Shown here: positions 54,490-64,000 of the stretch, piece by piece
How the letters are laid out: each line of letters begins with the position of its first letter
Numbering within the stretch: the first letter of the stretch is position 1
NCBI RefSeq assembly: GCF_007859855.1
Contig: NZ_SJPK01000001.1
Coordinates: 186,001 to 250,000, forward strand
DNA length: 64,000 nucleotides
Source of the DNA: Allorhodopirellula solitaria
GTDB lineage: Bacteria; Planctomycetota; Planctomycetia; Pirellulales; Pirellulaceae
Direction of reading: 5' to 3'
Made by a program: the position numbers and the translations under genes
The notes under the pieces: generated by a model
What the model was told of the DNA's origin: nothing
The model's database searches: none
What the model saw: only the letters and a program-made list of their open reading frames with translations

Positions 54490-54612
54490 TGGTCTGTCAC
54501 AGTTAAAAGTTAGGGTTGATCGTAGTGGACGAGGCGACGAGTCCTTGGATTTGACGCCAGTTCAGGACTCGTCGCCTCGTCCACTACCCTAAGAATAAGT
54601 CGTGACAGACCA
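54490..54612. mobile_element. MITE-like palindromic element
   Basis: An element of 123 bases whose ends are exact inverted repeats: TGGTCTGTCAC (54490-54500) and GTGACAGACCA (54602-54612). Inside, GTGGACGAGGCGACGAGTCC (54525-54544) is mirrored by GGACTCGTCGCCTCGTCCAC (54565-54584). The flanks read CTAA before and CTAG after, which would fit a small target duplication (TA). There is no transposase, so it is non-autonomous. Its inner palindrome recurs inside the sigma-kinase gene. Confidence 0.75.
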
Positions 54613-54817
54613 CTAGGCCCTCGAGAAATCAGGCCCTCTGGACCTCAGCCCATCGCTTGGTTCGACAATCGAACTTGCGAGATCGCGAGGAAACCTGCTA
54701 TGAGTGCAACCGCCGAATCGTTGACTCGGCCGATCGTCGGCGATGGGATCCTGGCAGGACCGTGACGACGATCGCTCACCCCGATTTTCCGCGAGAGAGT
54801 GAACTGCTGCCGTTCAC

Positions 54818-55732
54818 GTGCCACCCGTGCGTCTGCATCCAACTGTCCCATTATCTTGCTGTGAAAACGAACTCGCCCGCCAAGGCGTGTTTTCACTGCT
54901 GCTATCGTTGCTGATAGTCGCACTGGTGGGCTGTGGGACGACGAATGAGCAGTTGGCCACCCAACAGTTATTGCTATCCGACGCGGTCGACCGCAGCGTT
55001 TCGACGATCGATTTCCGGCCGCTGAGCAGACAGAAGGTGTTTCTCGATACGAGCTACCTGAAATCGGTCAAAGGTGACCTGTTCGTCAATGCGGACTACG
55101 TCACCAGTTCGCTGCGACAGCAGATCATGGCCGCTGGATGCTTGATGCAGGATAAGAAAGAGGATGCGGACATAATCATCGAGGCTCGGATCGGCACCCT
55201 CGGAGCTGATGACCACCGTGTGACCTACGGCATCCCGGAAAACAATGCACTCGGTACTGCCGCCAGCTTGGTGCCGGGAACACCGAGCCTTCCACCGCTA
55301 CCGGAGATCGCACTCGCACGCCGTGACAATCGGGAAAGCGCCGCTAAGATTGCGGCATTCGCTTACAATCGCGAAACACGTCACGCCGTCTGGCAATCGG
55401 GAATCAGCCAGTCACGCTCGACCGCGCGGGATACCTGGGTGATGGGAGTCGGACCATTCCAAGCAGGCTCGATTCGCAATGAAACCCGGTTGGCGGGCAG
55501 CAACCTGGTGCATTTTGGTCGTAGCGAAACTGGCTCACCGCCGGAATCCTTTGAACGTCCGCCGGTCGACTACACCGCTGAGACCCGATTTGACGCTGGA
55601 TGGCCAGTGTTGGAAGCCTCTGAGAGTCCGAGTCGCGGGATGATCCCCGGAACCGGATTGGTGCCTGGCGACGAACTGCCGCCGATGATCGCAAGCGAGA
55701 TGGCAGAGCCATCCGAATCGGCCTCACGCTGA
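54818..55732 (+). CDS. DUF6655-like lipoprotein
   Basis: A protein of 304 residues from GTG at 54818. A hydrophobic segment ends in a lipobox (SLLLSLLIVALVGCGTTNEQ), so the mature protein starts at the Cys and should be lipid-anchored. The mature part reads LATQQLLLSDAVDRSVSTID, FRPLSRQKVFLDTSYLKSVK and GYLMQDKK-like segments, similar to DUF6655-family proteins as I recall them. The C-terminal part is low-complexity. A GTG at 54887 would give a shorter signal without a positive charge. It is monocistronic as far as visible. Function is unknown. Confidence 0.7.
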   Translation: MPPVRLHPTVPLSCCENELARQGVFSLLLSLLIVALVGCGTTNEQLATQQLLLSDAVDRSVSTIDFRPLSRQKVFLDTSYLKSVKGDLFVNADYVTSSLRQQIMAAGCLMQDKKEDADIIIEARIGTLGADDHRVTYGIPENNALGTAASLVPGTPSLPPLPEIALARRDNRESAAKIAAFAYNRETRHAVWQSGISQSRSTARDTWVMGVGPFQAGSIRNETRLAGSNLVHFGRSETGSPPESFERPPVDYTAETRFDAGWPVLEASESPSRGMIPGTGLVPGDELPPMIASEMAEPSESASR

Positions 55733-56096
55733 AGCCAGCGCACATCGGCGTCCGCGGCAACCCTCCAGCCACCAACGCCGCGATTCTCCGCAACCCATCG
55801 AACCCCACGCCGTGGTCGCGGTTTGCTCGACGACCTGTATTGCTGAGAGTGCTTTGGCAGACGGCGGCTCGGCGGCTGAAAGCTGCTCCCGGCAGAGGGG
55901 CTACCGGTCGATGGCGAGGGGCCACGGGTAGTAAAATCGGTGGCGTTTTGCGGTGGTGGGATGGCGTTGCGGCGTGGTTAAACTAGGATACGCCTGAGCG
56001 TACGTACGCGATCGCTCCCTTGCGAGCACGTGAAGGCTTTCGCTTTCACGCGCCTCATATTCACCCTCCCACCTCAATAATTCGCTGGAGTCCTCG
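55733..56096. other. Intergenic stretch
   Basis: This stretch lies between the DUF6655-like and DUF1080 genes, both plus strand. No gene is supported. A CTACCGGTCG-type GC-rich part precedes an AT-leaning stretch near 55975-56000 that may include the promoter of the DUF1080 gene. Confidence 0.4.
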
Positions 56097-56828
56097 ATGA
56101 TTCGTGAAATCAGTCTTGCCGGTTTCTTGCTTCTGTTTGCCGCAGCCCCCGTTCTCGCCGATGGACCAACGGCAACAACGCCCTCGTCGGACGCCCAATC
56201 GATCTTCAACGGGGAAGACCTCGAAGGCTGGAGCGGTGACGAGCGGCTGTGGTCGGTTCGCGACGGCGTCATCCACGGCGAAACCACGGCCGAAAACAAA
56301 GCCAGCGGCAATACGTTCTTGATCTGGCAAGGCGGCAATACCGCCGATTTTGAGCTGCAACTGTCCTTCCGCTGCAACGCCACAAACAACTCCGGAATTC
56401 AGTATCGGTCGACGCACAACACGAGCAAGAATGCTCGGAACAAGTGGTCGCTCAAGGGCTATCAACATGAAATCCGCAACGAAATCAATTTCCCCAACGT
56501 GTCGGGATTCATCTACGGCGAGGGGCTCGGACGCGGCCGGATCTGTTTGGTCGGTGAGAAAGCCGTTCAGGAAGATGGCAAGAAAAAAGTGCTCGAAACT
56601 TTGATCACAGCGGATGAGTTCAAGGAACTCTTCCATTTGAACGATTGGAATGAGGTGCGAATCGTTGCCAAGGGTCGCCATATTCAACACTACCTCAACG
56701 GGCGTTTGATCCTCGACTTCACCGATTCGCCCGAGCAAGCCCTGAGCGATGGCGTATTGGGCTTGCAGCTGCACGCGGGCAAAGCGATGTGGGCGGAATA
56801 CAAAGACATCCGCTTCCGTTCGCTGTAG
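56097..56828 (+). CDS. DUF1080 protein (3-keto-disaccharide hydrolase-like), exported
   Basis: A protein of 243 residues with a signal peptide (MIREISLAGFLLLFAAAPVL, ADG). The mature part is a concanavalin-like beta sandwich: IFNGEDLEGWSGDERLWSVR, DGVIHGETTAENKASGN, DFELQLSFRCNATNNSGIQY, RSTHN, KGYQHEIRNE and WNEVRIVAKGRHIQHYLNGR, ending VLGLQLHAGKAMWAEYKDIR. This is the DUF1080 pattern common in planctomycetes, some members of which hydrolyse 3-keto-disaccharides. The UbiD gene begins 5 bases after its stop. Confidence 0.9.
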   Translation: MIREISLAGFLLLFAAAPVLADGPTATTPSSDAQSIFNGEDLEGWSGDERLWSVRDGVIHGETTAENKASGNTFLIWQGGNTADFELQLSFRCNATNNSGIQYRSTHNTSKNARNKWSLKGYQHEIRNEINFPNVSGFIYGEGLGRGRICLVGEKAVQEDGKKKVLETLITADEFKELFHLNDWNEVRIVAKGRHIQHYLNGRLILDFTDSPEQALSDGVLGLQLHAGKAMWAEYKDIRFRSL

Positions 56829-56832
56829 TCCG

Positions 56833-58665
56833 TTGAAGCATCGTAGCACCCGAGACGTTGTCGAAGACTTGCGTCGTGACCATCGATTGATCGAGGTCAC
56901 CGACGAAGTGGACCCGCATCTGGAGATCGCTGAGATCCAGCGGCGTGTTTACTCCAACGGCGGCCCTGGGCTGCTGTTTACCAACGTGCGTGGCTGTCGG
57001 TTTCCGATGGCGTCGAACCTCTTCGGTTCACTCGATCAGGCGCGTTATCTCTTTCGCAGCACCCTCGAGGCAGTACGGCGTCTGATCGAAGTGAAGCTCG
57101 ATCCCGCGGCACTCCCGAAACATCCGCTGCGATATGCGGGGATTCCCTCCACGGCGATGCGGATGCTTCCCAAACGGGTGCGTCGTGGTGCCGTGATGGC
57201 CAATTCGTGTTCGCTGCCGGATCTGCCGCAGCTGAAATGTTGGCCCGAGGATGGTGGCGCGTTCGTCACCTTGCCGCAGGTCCTCACGACGGATCCGGGA
57301 GACCGGGACAACTTGATGCGTGCGAACCTGGGCATGTACCGGGTGCAATTGTCGGGCAACGAATATGACCCGCAGTCCCAGGTGGGGCTGCACTATCAGA
57401 TTCACCGGGGTATCGGAGTGCATCATCGCGAGGCGATCGCACGCGGTGAGGAACTGCCCGTGGCGATCACCGTCGGCGGCCCGCCGGCAATGACGTTGGC
57501 CGCTGTGATGCCGCTGCCCGAGGGGCTCACCGAGCTGACCTTTGCCGGAGCATTGGCAGGTCGTCGGATGCGGATGGTACAGGGCGATCACGCCCCCGTT
57601 GCCGCCGATGCCGATTTTGCCATCGTCGGCCGGATCGACCCGCGGGCGACGATGCCCGAAGGCCCATTCGGCGATCACCTGGGCTATTACTCGCTGCAAC
57701 ACCCCTTTCCGTTCATGAAAGTGGAACATGTCTGGCATCGTGATGACGCGGTGTGGCCGTTCACCGTCGTCGGCCGACCGCCGCAGGAGGACACGACGTT
57801 TGGACAACTGATCCACGAGTTGACCGATCCGATTATCCCGACGGTGATCCCAGGCGTCCGAGCGGTACACGCGGTCGATGCCGCGGGCGTGCACCCGTTG
57901 CTCTTGGCCATTGGCAGCGAGCGATACATGCCCTACCTCGACGCCCAAGAACCGCAGGAGTTACTTACACAGGCCAATGCGATTCTCGGCAATGGACAAC
58001 TGTCGTTGGCGAAGTACTTGTGGATCACCGACGACCCCGGCGGTGAGCTCGACATCCACGAGATTGGCCAGTTCCTGCAGCACATGCTCCGACGAGTGGA
58101 TTGGCGGCGGGATCTGCATTTCCAAACACGCACGACGATCGATACGCTCGACTATTCGGGCACTGGCCTCAATCAAGGTTCGAAAGCTGTGATCGCCGCG
58201 ACCGGCCGTCCGCGGCGTGACTTACCGACCGAATTACCGGCGAACCTCCGCCTACCCGACGGATTTACGGGCGCAAAAATCGTGATGCCCGGCGTGCTCG
58301 CCATCACTGCACCTGCCTTTGATCGGCCCGAGCGCGGCGGCGACCGCAGCGAACTGAGTACCGCTCTTTCGTCTCAACCCGACACCCAAACGTTCCCCTT
58401 GATCACGCTGTGCGATGACGCGGAGTTCGCAGCGGCCGATTTGAAGAATTGGTTATGGACCACCTTCACTCGCAGCAACCCGGCGATGGACGTGGGAGGT
58501 GTCGATGAGTTCGTCCTCGACAAGCACTGGGGATGTCGCGGGCCACTATTGATCGATGCTCGTGTCAAACCGCACCATGCGCCGCCATTGATCGAAGATC
58601 GGCAAACGACCGCCAAGGTGGATGCGCGAGCGACACGTGGCGACGCGTTGGCCAAGTATCTGTAG
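56833..58665 (+). CDS. UbiD-family decarboxylase
   Basis: A protein of 610 residues. It has VVEDLRRDHRLIEVTDEVDP near the N-terminus, GGPGLLFTNVRGCRFPMASN, NLMRANLGMYRVQLSGNEYD, QVGLHYQIHRGIGVHHREAI and EGPFGDHLGYY, which holds the conserved Glu of the prenyl-FMN site. This is a typical UbiD-type non-oxidative decarboxylase, possibly for menaquinone or another aromatic acid. A TTG at 56833 is the likely start, since a longer reading begins inside the upstream gene. It needs prenylated FMN from a UbiX, which is not in the window. The GMC gene starts 11 bases after its stop. Confidence 0.85.
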   Translation: MKHRSTRDVVEDLRRDHRLIEVTDEVDPHLEIAEIQRRVYSNGGPGLLFTNVRGCRFPMASNLFGSLDQARYLFRSTLEAVRRLIEVKLDPAALPKHPLRYAGIPSTAMRMLPKRVRRGAVMANSCSLPDLPQLKCWPEDGGAFVTLPQVLTTDPGDRDNLMRANLGMYRVQLSGNEYDPQSQVGLHYQIHRGIGVHHREAIARGEELPVAITVGGPPAMTLAAVMPLPEGLTELTFAGALAGRRMRMVQGDHAPVAADADFAIVGRIDPRATMPEGPFGDHLGYYSLQHPFPFMKVEHVWHRDDAVWPFTVVGRPPQEDTTFGQLIHELTDPIIPTVIPGVRAVHAVDAAGVHPLLLAIGSERYMPYLDAQEPQELLTQANAILGNGQLSLAKYLWITDDPGGELDIHEIGQFLQHMLRRVDWRRDLHFQTRTTIDTLDYSGTGLNQGSKAVIAATGRPRRDLPTELPANLRLPDGFTGAKIVMPGVLAITAPAFDRPERGGDRSELSTALSSQPDTQTFPLITLCDDAEFAAADLKNWLWTTFTRSNPAMDVGGVDEFVLDKHWGCRGPLLIDARVKPHHAPPLIEDRQTTAKVDARATRGDALAKYL

Positions 58666-58675
58666 GACGCGAAGG

Positions 58676-60226
58676 ATGCACGACAAGATTGACGCCACTG
58701 CACTGGCTGATGCCCCCGACCACTTCGATGGCGATGTGATTTTGGGCGGCGGTGTATGCGGCTGCTTGCTCGCGCACGAATTGTTGCAACGCGGCGACCG
58801 TCCGGTCTGGATCATCGAAGCGGGAGGGCGCCAGGACGAGAATGCGATCGACCGCAGCCAGCCTGCTCGGTGGCTGCACCTGCTGGGCTCGACGGACGAT
58901 GACTCGCACATCACGATGCCCAACTCTGGCCTCGCTGGTCGGGCCATCACCTGGCCGCGCGGTCGCGGGCTCGGTGGCAGCGGACGGATCAACGCCATGA
59001 TTTGGGTACCACCGCACGCTGACGACTTCCAAAGCTTGACGCTCGCGGGTTTACAGCCGGATCGTTTGGAGAACGCGTGGCAGCGGGCGAGCGAATTGAT
59101 CGCAGTGGAGTCGCCGCGATACCTCAGCCCGCCCTCGCAGCAGGTCCTCGCAGCGCTGCGTGATCGCCGAGACCTCGGTGAGTTCTCAGCCTATCGACGG
59201 ATCAATCGCAACGGCCGCCGCTGGACGACCGAGCAACTGCTCATCGATGCTCTGCAGAACCATTTTGAGCATGCAGCGCGGCTGAACTGCGTCCGAGCGG
59301 CGGCAGCAAGTGTCGCGGTCGAGCGTGAGCGAGTGCGGAGCGTGACGTTGCACGACGGTCGCGATCGTCGCACGGTGAGGTTGGGTGACGACGCGCGATT
59401 GATCAGTTGTCTCGGAGCACTAGCATCCCCCGCGCTTTTGATGCGGAGTGGGATTGGCTCCCCCGAGTTGCTCGCCGAGGCCGGGGTGGCTCCGCGGATC
59501 GCGTCCATGCAAGTGGGGCGAAACCTGCACGACCACTTGATCATGCCCGTGATCTATGACCGTGAATCGCCCGCGTTTTTGCCGGGGGCACCGCAGGCAG
59601 GCGAGGTGGAGCAGTGGGAACGAGAGGGCACGGGACCACTGGCATCGAACATCGCCGAGTGCGGTGGTTTCGACCCTGATGCAAAGTTTCAACTGCACGT
59701 GACACCAACGGACTACCTTCGCTATCCGCAGGGCACCGCTGCGTCTGCGGTCACGCTCGGCGTGCAGCTGACCCGCCCCCTTTCGCGTGGATGGATTGCA
59801 CCCCATCGCGATGCGCCCGACGCGCCGATGGATCTACATAGCAATTACATGAGCGATCCAGCCGACGTGGCGTCGCTGCCCGACGGGGTGCGGTGGGCAC
59901 GCCAGATCGCTCAGGCCGGAGGATGGGATGCCGAACGGGTTCCTGGCAAACGGCGGCTAGACGACGCGCGAATTCTCGCAGCGATCGCCCGCTACGCCCA
60001 GACGCTCTACCATCCCGGCGGGACATGTGCACTGGGTCATGAGATCAGTCACGCCGTCACCAGTCCTGAGTTTCAGGTGCACGGGGTCGACGGGCTGTCA
60101 ATCGTCGACGCCTCACTCCTCCCCTGTCCAACGGTTGGCAACCCGACCGCCGTGCTAGCAACGATCGCCTGTTATGCGGGTGAGCGGTTGAGCACTTCTA
60201 ACATCGATTCTCGGATACGTGCCTGA
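58676..60226 (+). CDS. GMC-family FAD-dependent oxidoreductase
   Basis: A protein of 516 residues. The FAD-binding site is VILGGGVCGCLLAHELLQRG, with the acidic residue at WIIEAGG. A second motif is GRAITWPRGRGLGGSGRINA, a GMC signature. The conserved C-terminal segment reads YHPGGTCALGHEISHAVTSP, with TVGNPTAVLATIACYAGERL near the end, where the catalytic His pair of GMC enzymes lies. It should oxidise an alcohol or sugar. The stop lies 55 bases past the convergent glnD stop, so their 3' ends overlap by that much. It follows the UbiD gene by 11 bases. Confidence 0.87.
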   Translation: MHDKIDATALADAPDHFDGDVILGGGVCGCLLAHELLQRGDRPVWIIEAGGRQDENAIDRSQPARWLHLLGSTDDDSHITMPNSGLAGRAITWPRGRGLGGSGRINAMIWVPPHADDFQSLTLAGLQPDRLENAWQRASELIAVESPRYLSPPSQQVLAALRDRRDLGEFSAYRRINRNGRRWTTEQLLIDALQNHFEHAARLNCVRAAAASVAVERERVRSVTLHDGRDRRTVRLGDDARLISCLGALASPALLMRSGIGSPELLAEAGVAPRIASMQVGRNLHDHLIMPVIYDRESPAFLPGAPQAGEVEQWEREGTGPLASNIAECGGFDPDAKFQLHVTPTDYLRYPQGTAASAVTLGVQLTRPLSRGWIAPHRDAPDAPMDLHSNYMSDPADVASLPDGVRWARQIAQAGGWDAERVPGKRRLDDARILAAIARYAQTLYHPGGTCALGHEISHAVTSPEFQVHGVDGLSIVDASLLPCPTVGNPTAVLATIACYAGERLSTSNIDSRIRA

Positions 60227-62823
60227 TACTCGCCATCGAGGATAGGCTCGGACGCGGCATTGGTGATATAGAACACGTCGGCAATTTGATCGAGGTGGGT
60301 ATCGATTTTGGCGAACTGAATAGAAACGTCTTCGGCAGCCAAAACGGTGGTGACGTCAGCGAGCAGACCAGGACGATCGTAGGTGAATAACGAGAGAATC
60401 GTTTGGTGATCGAAGGTATCGTTGTCGAAGACAATTTTGGTCGGCAACAACAACACGCTCTCTGGTTCGCTATCGTCCTTCGTCATCCAGACCTTACGAG
60501 CCGTGCGAATAGGAGTGTCGGGGCGGTCGAGCGCCTCACAAATTACCCGGCATACTTGATCGATGCGATTGGGTGGCGGGTCGTTGGCGTAATCGGGGTC
60601 GCTGACCCAGAATGAATCCCACAGCAGGTCTTCACCGACCGTCTCGATACTGGCTCGATAGATCGCCAAGCCACAGGAATACAGGGCGCTGGTGATTCGC
60701 GCGAACGTACCAATGCGGCGTTCACCCTGCCTGACAACGACGTTGTAGCGAACCTCGTTTCCTTCGGGCGCCACCAAGCAGGCGCAGTAGCAACCCTTGT
60801 CCTCACCGAGCCACTTGCCGACCTCGATCAGTTCCCCAGCGATCTCTTCACTGCTGCGGTGGCGAAGAAGGGATAGCGGCAGATCGCGGGCGAGTTCCAT
60901 CGCTGAGTCACCGTCGCTGCTCGCTTGCACCAAGTCGATGATCTCGTCGCGGTGCGAATCCAGTTCAGGATCGTTCTCGCCCGGCAGGTTCCCGGTTTCA
61001 AAGTAGCGCCGCGTGCGAATATACAGATCCTCGATGAGATTCATCTTCCAGTCTGTTAGCACATCTGGGCCGACCGCAATCAGGTCAGCAACGCTATGGA
61101 CGAGCAGAAGTTCAAGGCGTCGAACCGACCCAACCTCCGCTGCAAAACCATGGACGACATCGGGGTCATTCAGGTCGTGTCGAAAAGCGACAGTGGTCAT
61201 CAGGAGATGCCGATGGATGAGCCACTGCAGGGTTTCCTTTTGACTTGGCTGAAGCTCAAACGCGTCGGCGACCTCCCCGGCGATCCGAAATCCTACCTCG
61301 CTATGGTCTTCGTCGTACCCTTTGCCGAGATCGTGAATCAGCAGCGCGAGGTGTAGCAGTGTTTTGTCTTTGATCCGGCGATAACGCCGCCCCATCACAC
61401 TATCTTGATCGGCGAAATCCGTGGCCGCCTCGACGGCTCCGATGCAATGGGCATCCACCGTGAACTTGTGGTAAGCGTTGAACTGCAGCAGACCGCGACA
61501 CCGCCGCATCGCGGGGATCAGTTGTTCGATAATTCGCAGTTCATGAAGCCGGCGGAGCAGATGCGCCAACCGACCGGGTTGACTGAGCAGCCCCAGAAAT
61601 GCCTTCACACTGGTCGGATCCGGCGGACTTGGCGGGCGTTCGAGCATCGTTTGCCGAATCGCCTGCCAGGTGGGGTGTGCGATCCAGCGTTGGTTTTCAT
61701 TGGCGAGCTGCATCAAGCGCAGCACATCAGGAAGGCTCGCCGCGAACTCATCTAGGTTTTTGGAGTCGACCCAGACCTGAGTGGGTCCGATGCGAATTCG
61801 ATCTTCGACCCGATGCGATAACATCCGTTCGACCGCCATGGCGGCCCGTGATTGAGCCCGATGATCGGCGTCGAAAAACCCGGAGACATATCGCACCGAG
61901 CGGGTGTGCTCAAAGTAGTCCTGCATGAAGTCTTCTACGGGCAGGACGCCCGTCCGGCCGTAGTATCCCCAGTCGCGAGCGATCTCCATCTGCGTCGGTC
62001 GGTCCAATACATCCTGGCTGCGTTTGGTCCGGAAATGCAGTTCGTGCCGCAGCCGCAGGAGGAACCCATGTGCCCGCAGAAGTGTTTGCAGGTCCTCACT
62101 CGAGAGTGCCCCGAGTCGATGCAGTTGGGTGAGATCGGTTTGGCCGTGGGTAGCGAAACCGAGCCAGCGCACGAGCTGGATGTCTCGGAGGCCGCCCCGC
62201 GAGCGTTTCACGTTCGGGCGGAGCAAATAGATCGTCTCGCCCCAGCGGTGGCGTTCTTCCATTCGCGCCTGGATCACTTTCTTGTTGAGTGATTTCCAGC
62301 GTCGCTTCGCACCGCTGCGAAACCGCTCGAAAAAGCTGCCGAACGTGGACTCACTACCGCAGAGTAGACGGGACTCGGTCAGCGAAGAGTAAATCTTCGG
62401 ATCCGCCCAAGCCAGAGACAGGGCTTCGGCGGGCGTCCGCACCGAAAACCCCACATCCATGCTGGCGTCGGTCAGATCTCGCACCAAGCTACCCGCCACC
62501 GGTGCTGCCGCCGCAGTGGCCACACGCGGGGTGAGCAACATCAAATCGGCGTCACTGTAAGGTGAAAGATCGCGTCGGCCGTAACCCCCATGAGCCACCA
62601 ACGCGAACCGCTTGAGATACCGCGGGTTCACCCCGCTCGTCTCGGCCTGCTGGAGAGATTGAGCGAAAATTTTCGATACGATCTGGTCATACAGATCGCT
62701 GAGCGCCGTCGACGTTTGCACGCTTGGCAGACCGGCATGAAATCGAGTGTCTAGGCGAGCACGCCCTTCACTGAGCTGATCCCGATATCGAATCGCCGAT
62801 GAAAACGAATCAGGATTCGTCAC
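60172..62823 (-). CDS. glnD: [PII] uridylyltransferase / uridylyl-removing enzyme
   Basis: A protein of 883 residues with the GlnD layout. The nucleotidyltransferase domain shows HGGYGRRDLSPYSDADLMLL (78-97), with G-G...D-x-D as the metal site. A central helical part precedes the HD domain (LIHDLGKGYDEDHSEVGFRI), and two ACT domains end the protein (RIGTFARITSALYSCGLAIY and RPGLLADVTTVLAAEDVSIQ). It adds or removes UMP on PII protein according to glutamine level. The GTG at 62823 is the likely start because a longer ATG reading at 63090 overlaps the glnB gene. The preceding gene is glnB on the same strand, so the two form an operon. Its 3' end overlaps the convergent GMC gene by 55 bases. Confidence 0.92.
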   Translation of the reverse strand: MTNPDSFSSAIRYRDQLSEGRARLDTRFHAGLPSVQTSTALSDLYDQIVSKIFAQSLQQAETSGVNPRYLKRFALVAHGGYGRRDLSPYSDADLMLLTPRVATAAAAPVAGSLVRDLTDASMDVGFSVRTPAEALSLAWADPKIYSSLTESRLLCGSESTFGSFFERFRSGAKRRWKSLNKKVIQARMEERHRWGETIYLLRPNVKRSRGGLRDIQLVRWLGFATHGQTDLTQLHRLGALSSEDLQTLLRAHGFLLRLRHELHFRTKRSQDVLDRPTQMEIARDWGYYGRTGVLPVEDFMQDYFEHTRSVRYVSGFFDADHRAQSRAAMAVERMLSHRVEDRIRIGPTQVWVDSKNLDEFAASLPDVLRLMQLANENQRWIAHPTWQAIRQTMLERPPSPPDPTSVKAFLGLLSQPGRLAHLLRRLHELRIIEQLIPAMRRCRGLLQFNAYHKFTVDAHCIGAVEAATDFADQDSVMGRRYRRIKDKTLLHLALLIHDLGKGYDEDHSEVGFRIAGEVADAFELQPSQKETLQWLIHRHLLMTTVAFRHDLNDPDVVHGFAAEVGSVRRLELLLVHSVADLIAVGPDVLTDWKMNLIEDLYIRTRRYFETGNLPGENDPELDSHRDEIIDLVQASSDGDSAMELARDLPLSLLRHRSSEEIAGELIEVGKWLGEDKGCYCACLVAPEGNEVRYNVVVRQGERRIGTFARITSALYSCGLAIYRASIETVGEDLLWDSFWVSDPDYANDPPPNRIDQVCRVICEALDRPDTPIRTARKVWMTKDDSEPESVLLLPTKIVFDNDTFDHQTILSLFTYDRPGLLADVTTVLAAEDVSIQFAKIDTHLDQIADVFYITNAASEPILDGEYQARIRESMLEVLNRSPA

Positions 62824-62842
62824 AGATTGGATCTCAGACAGT

Positions 62843-63253
<411 letters not shown>

Positions 63254-63348
63254 CTACACGCTCGGTAGGGAAATTGGGTAGCAGGCATGAGCGACTTCCA
63301 ATCCTACGAGGATGTTGGATTCAGAGAAACAGGATACTCCCATTTGCG

Positions 63349-64000
63349 CTACACCGACGTAGCGTCTTTCGCGTTCCCTGCGACCTGCGGTTTTACCCAG
63401 GGCTGATCGGGCCGTCCGAGCACTCGGTTGATGTCCCGGGAAACCACAAAGAACCAGTCGCTCAGCCGGTTCAAATAAACAATCAAACTAACGCGGACGG
63501 GTGCTTCCGCGGCGGTCGTCTCGGCCAAAGTAATCACGCGTCGTTCACTGCGTCGACAAACCGCACGGGCGACGTGGACGTGCGACGCGAGTGCGGAACC
63601 GCCGGGCAGGATGAATTGTTTCAGCGGGGCCAGTCGACTCTCGGATTCATCGATCCAACCCTCCAGTCGCTCAATCTGTGCCTCCCCGATCACTTGCAAG
63701 TCGAATTCGGCCGGGCGTGGGGACGCCAATTCGGCGCCGAGCGAAAACAGTTCGTGCTGGATGAGGGAAAAACAAGCGTCGAAATGTGTCAGCGCGGCAA
63801 CAGTCTCCGCCACCCCGTCGGCCCCAGCCGCTCCATCATTCTCCGCCCGCGTGGCATCCAAGACGCTCCGAATGCAGCCTAGGATCGCGTTGAGTTCGTC
63901 GACGGTCCCGTAGGCTTCGATCCGCGCATCATCCTTCCGAACTCGGGGGCCGCCGAACAGCCCCGTCGTGCCGCCATCTCCGCTGCGTGTGTATATTTTC
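63349..64000 (-). CDS. Cob(I)alamin adenosyltransferase, PduO type (start beyond window)
   Basis: The frame is open to the right edge, so its first residues are not seen. It reads KIYTRSGDGGTTGLFGGPRV, RKDDARIEAYGTVDELNAIL, GCIRSVL, RRSERRVI and LSDWFFVVSRDINRVLG, the blocks of PduO-type adenosyltransferases, with the T-x-x-G-D-G-G-x-T motif (ATP site) near the N-terminus. The enzyme transfers adenosine from ATP to cobalamin. A preceding gene on the minus strand is outside the window. It lies 167 bases from glnB. Confidence 0.9.
   Translation of the reverse strand, partial: KIYTRSGDGGTTGLFGGPRVRKDDARIEAYGTVDELNAILGCIRSVLDATRAENDGAAGADGVAETVAALTHFDACFSLIQHELFSLGAELASPRPAEFDLQVIGEAQIERLEGWIDESESRLAPLKQFILPGGSALASHVHVARAVCRRSERRVITLAETTAAEAPVRVSLIVYLNRLSDWFFVVSRDINRVLGRPDQPWVKPQVAGNAKDATSV

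Overview
The window looks like part of a planctomycete chromosome, most likely a Rhodopirellula-like member of the Pirellulaceae. The signs are an ECF sigma factor fused to a Ser/Thr kinase, further kinases, a giant secreted protein with the planctomycete N-terminal export motif and a dockerin end, DUF1080-type and Tat-exported Gfo/Idh proteins, a CxxCH protein of planctomycete style, frequent GTG/TTG starts, and several families of dispersed palindromic repeats. No rRNA, CRISPR array or intact transposon was found. Two tRNA genes are present.

Layout. 1-9.5 kb: a Ser/Thr kinase cut by the left edge with an ECF sigma factor, a glycosyltransferase, a methyltransferase-like protein, an XRE regulator, a ferredoxin, the sigma-kinase fusion, decayed kptA and ADP-ribosylglycohydrolase genes, a four-helix-bundle (S23-type) protein and an M28 peptidase. 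9.8-29.6 kb: a defence island, all defence genes on the minus strand. It holds a DUF4435/TOPRIM plus ABC-type ATPase pair that reads as a PARIS system (AriB/AriA), then brxHI, brxD, pglZ and the C-terminal stump of pglX (BREX, order as in type 6). The stump ends at a junction with IS remnants. Beyond the junction is a type I restriction-modification operon (hsdM, hsdS, a RAYT-like gene, hsdR). The last segment is full of REP-like palindromes, several of which lie in frame inside hsdR and hsdM. tRNA-Lys and tRNA-Cys flank the island. 30-38.5 kb: thioredoxin, a NUDIX hydrolase, a sugar-phosphate isomerase-like protein, a GH32-like protein, an Ala/Pro-rich lipoprotein, a UbiB-family kinase and a likely pseudokinase. 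38.9-64 kb: the 1812-residue secreted metzincin/dockerin protein, MgtE, a QueD-like protein, a DoxX-like protein, a Gfo/Idh oxidoreductase, a large MscS-type channel, a CxxCH protein, a DUF6655-like lipoprotein, a DUF1080 protein, a UbiD decarboxylase, a GMC oxidoreductase, glnD, glnB and a cobalamin adenosyltransferase cut by the right edge.

How the parts fit. PARIS is known to respond to phage anti-restriction proteins such as Ocr, which block type I restriction and BREX, so a PARIS pair beside BREX and type I genes makes a coherent layered defence. The BREX part looks broken in this window, because the pglX N-terminus and brxA/B/C are absent. The most unusual signal is the in-frame spread of palindromic repeats through coding genes (hsdR, hsdM, the sigma-kinase), with a RAYT-like HUH protein encoded in the middle of the densest cluster. 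All family names come from reading motifs; no search was run.
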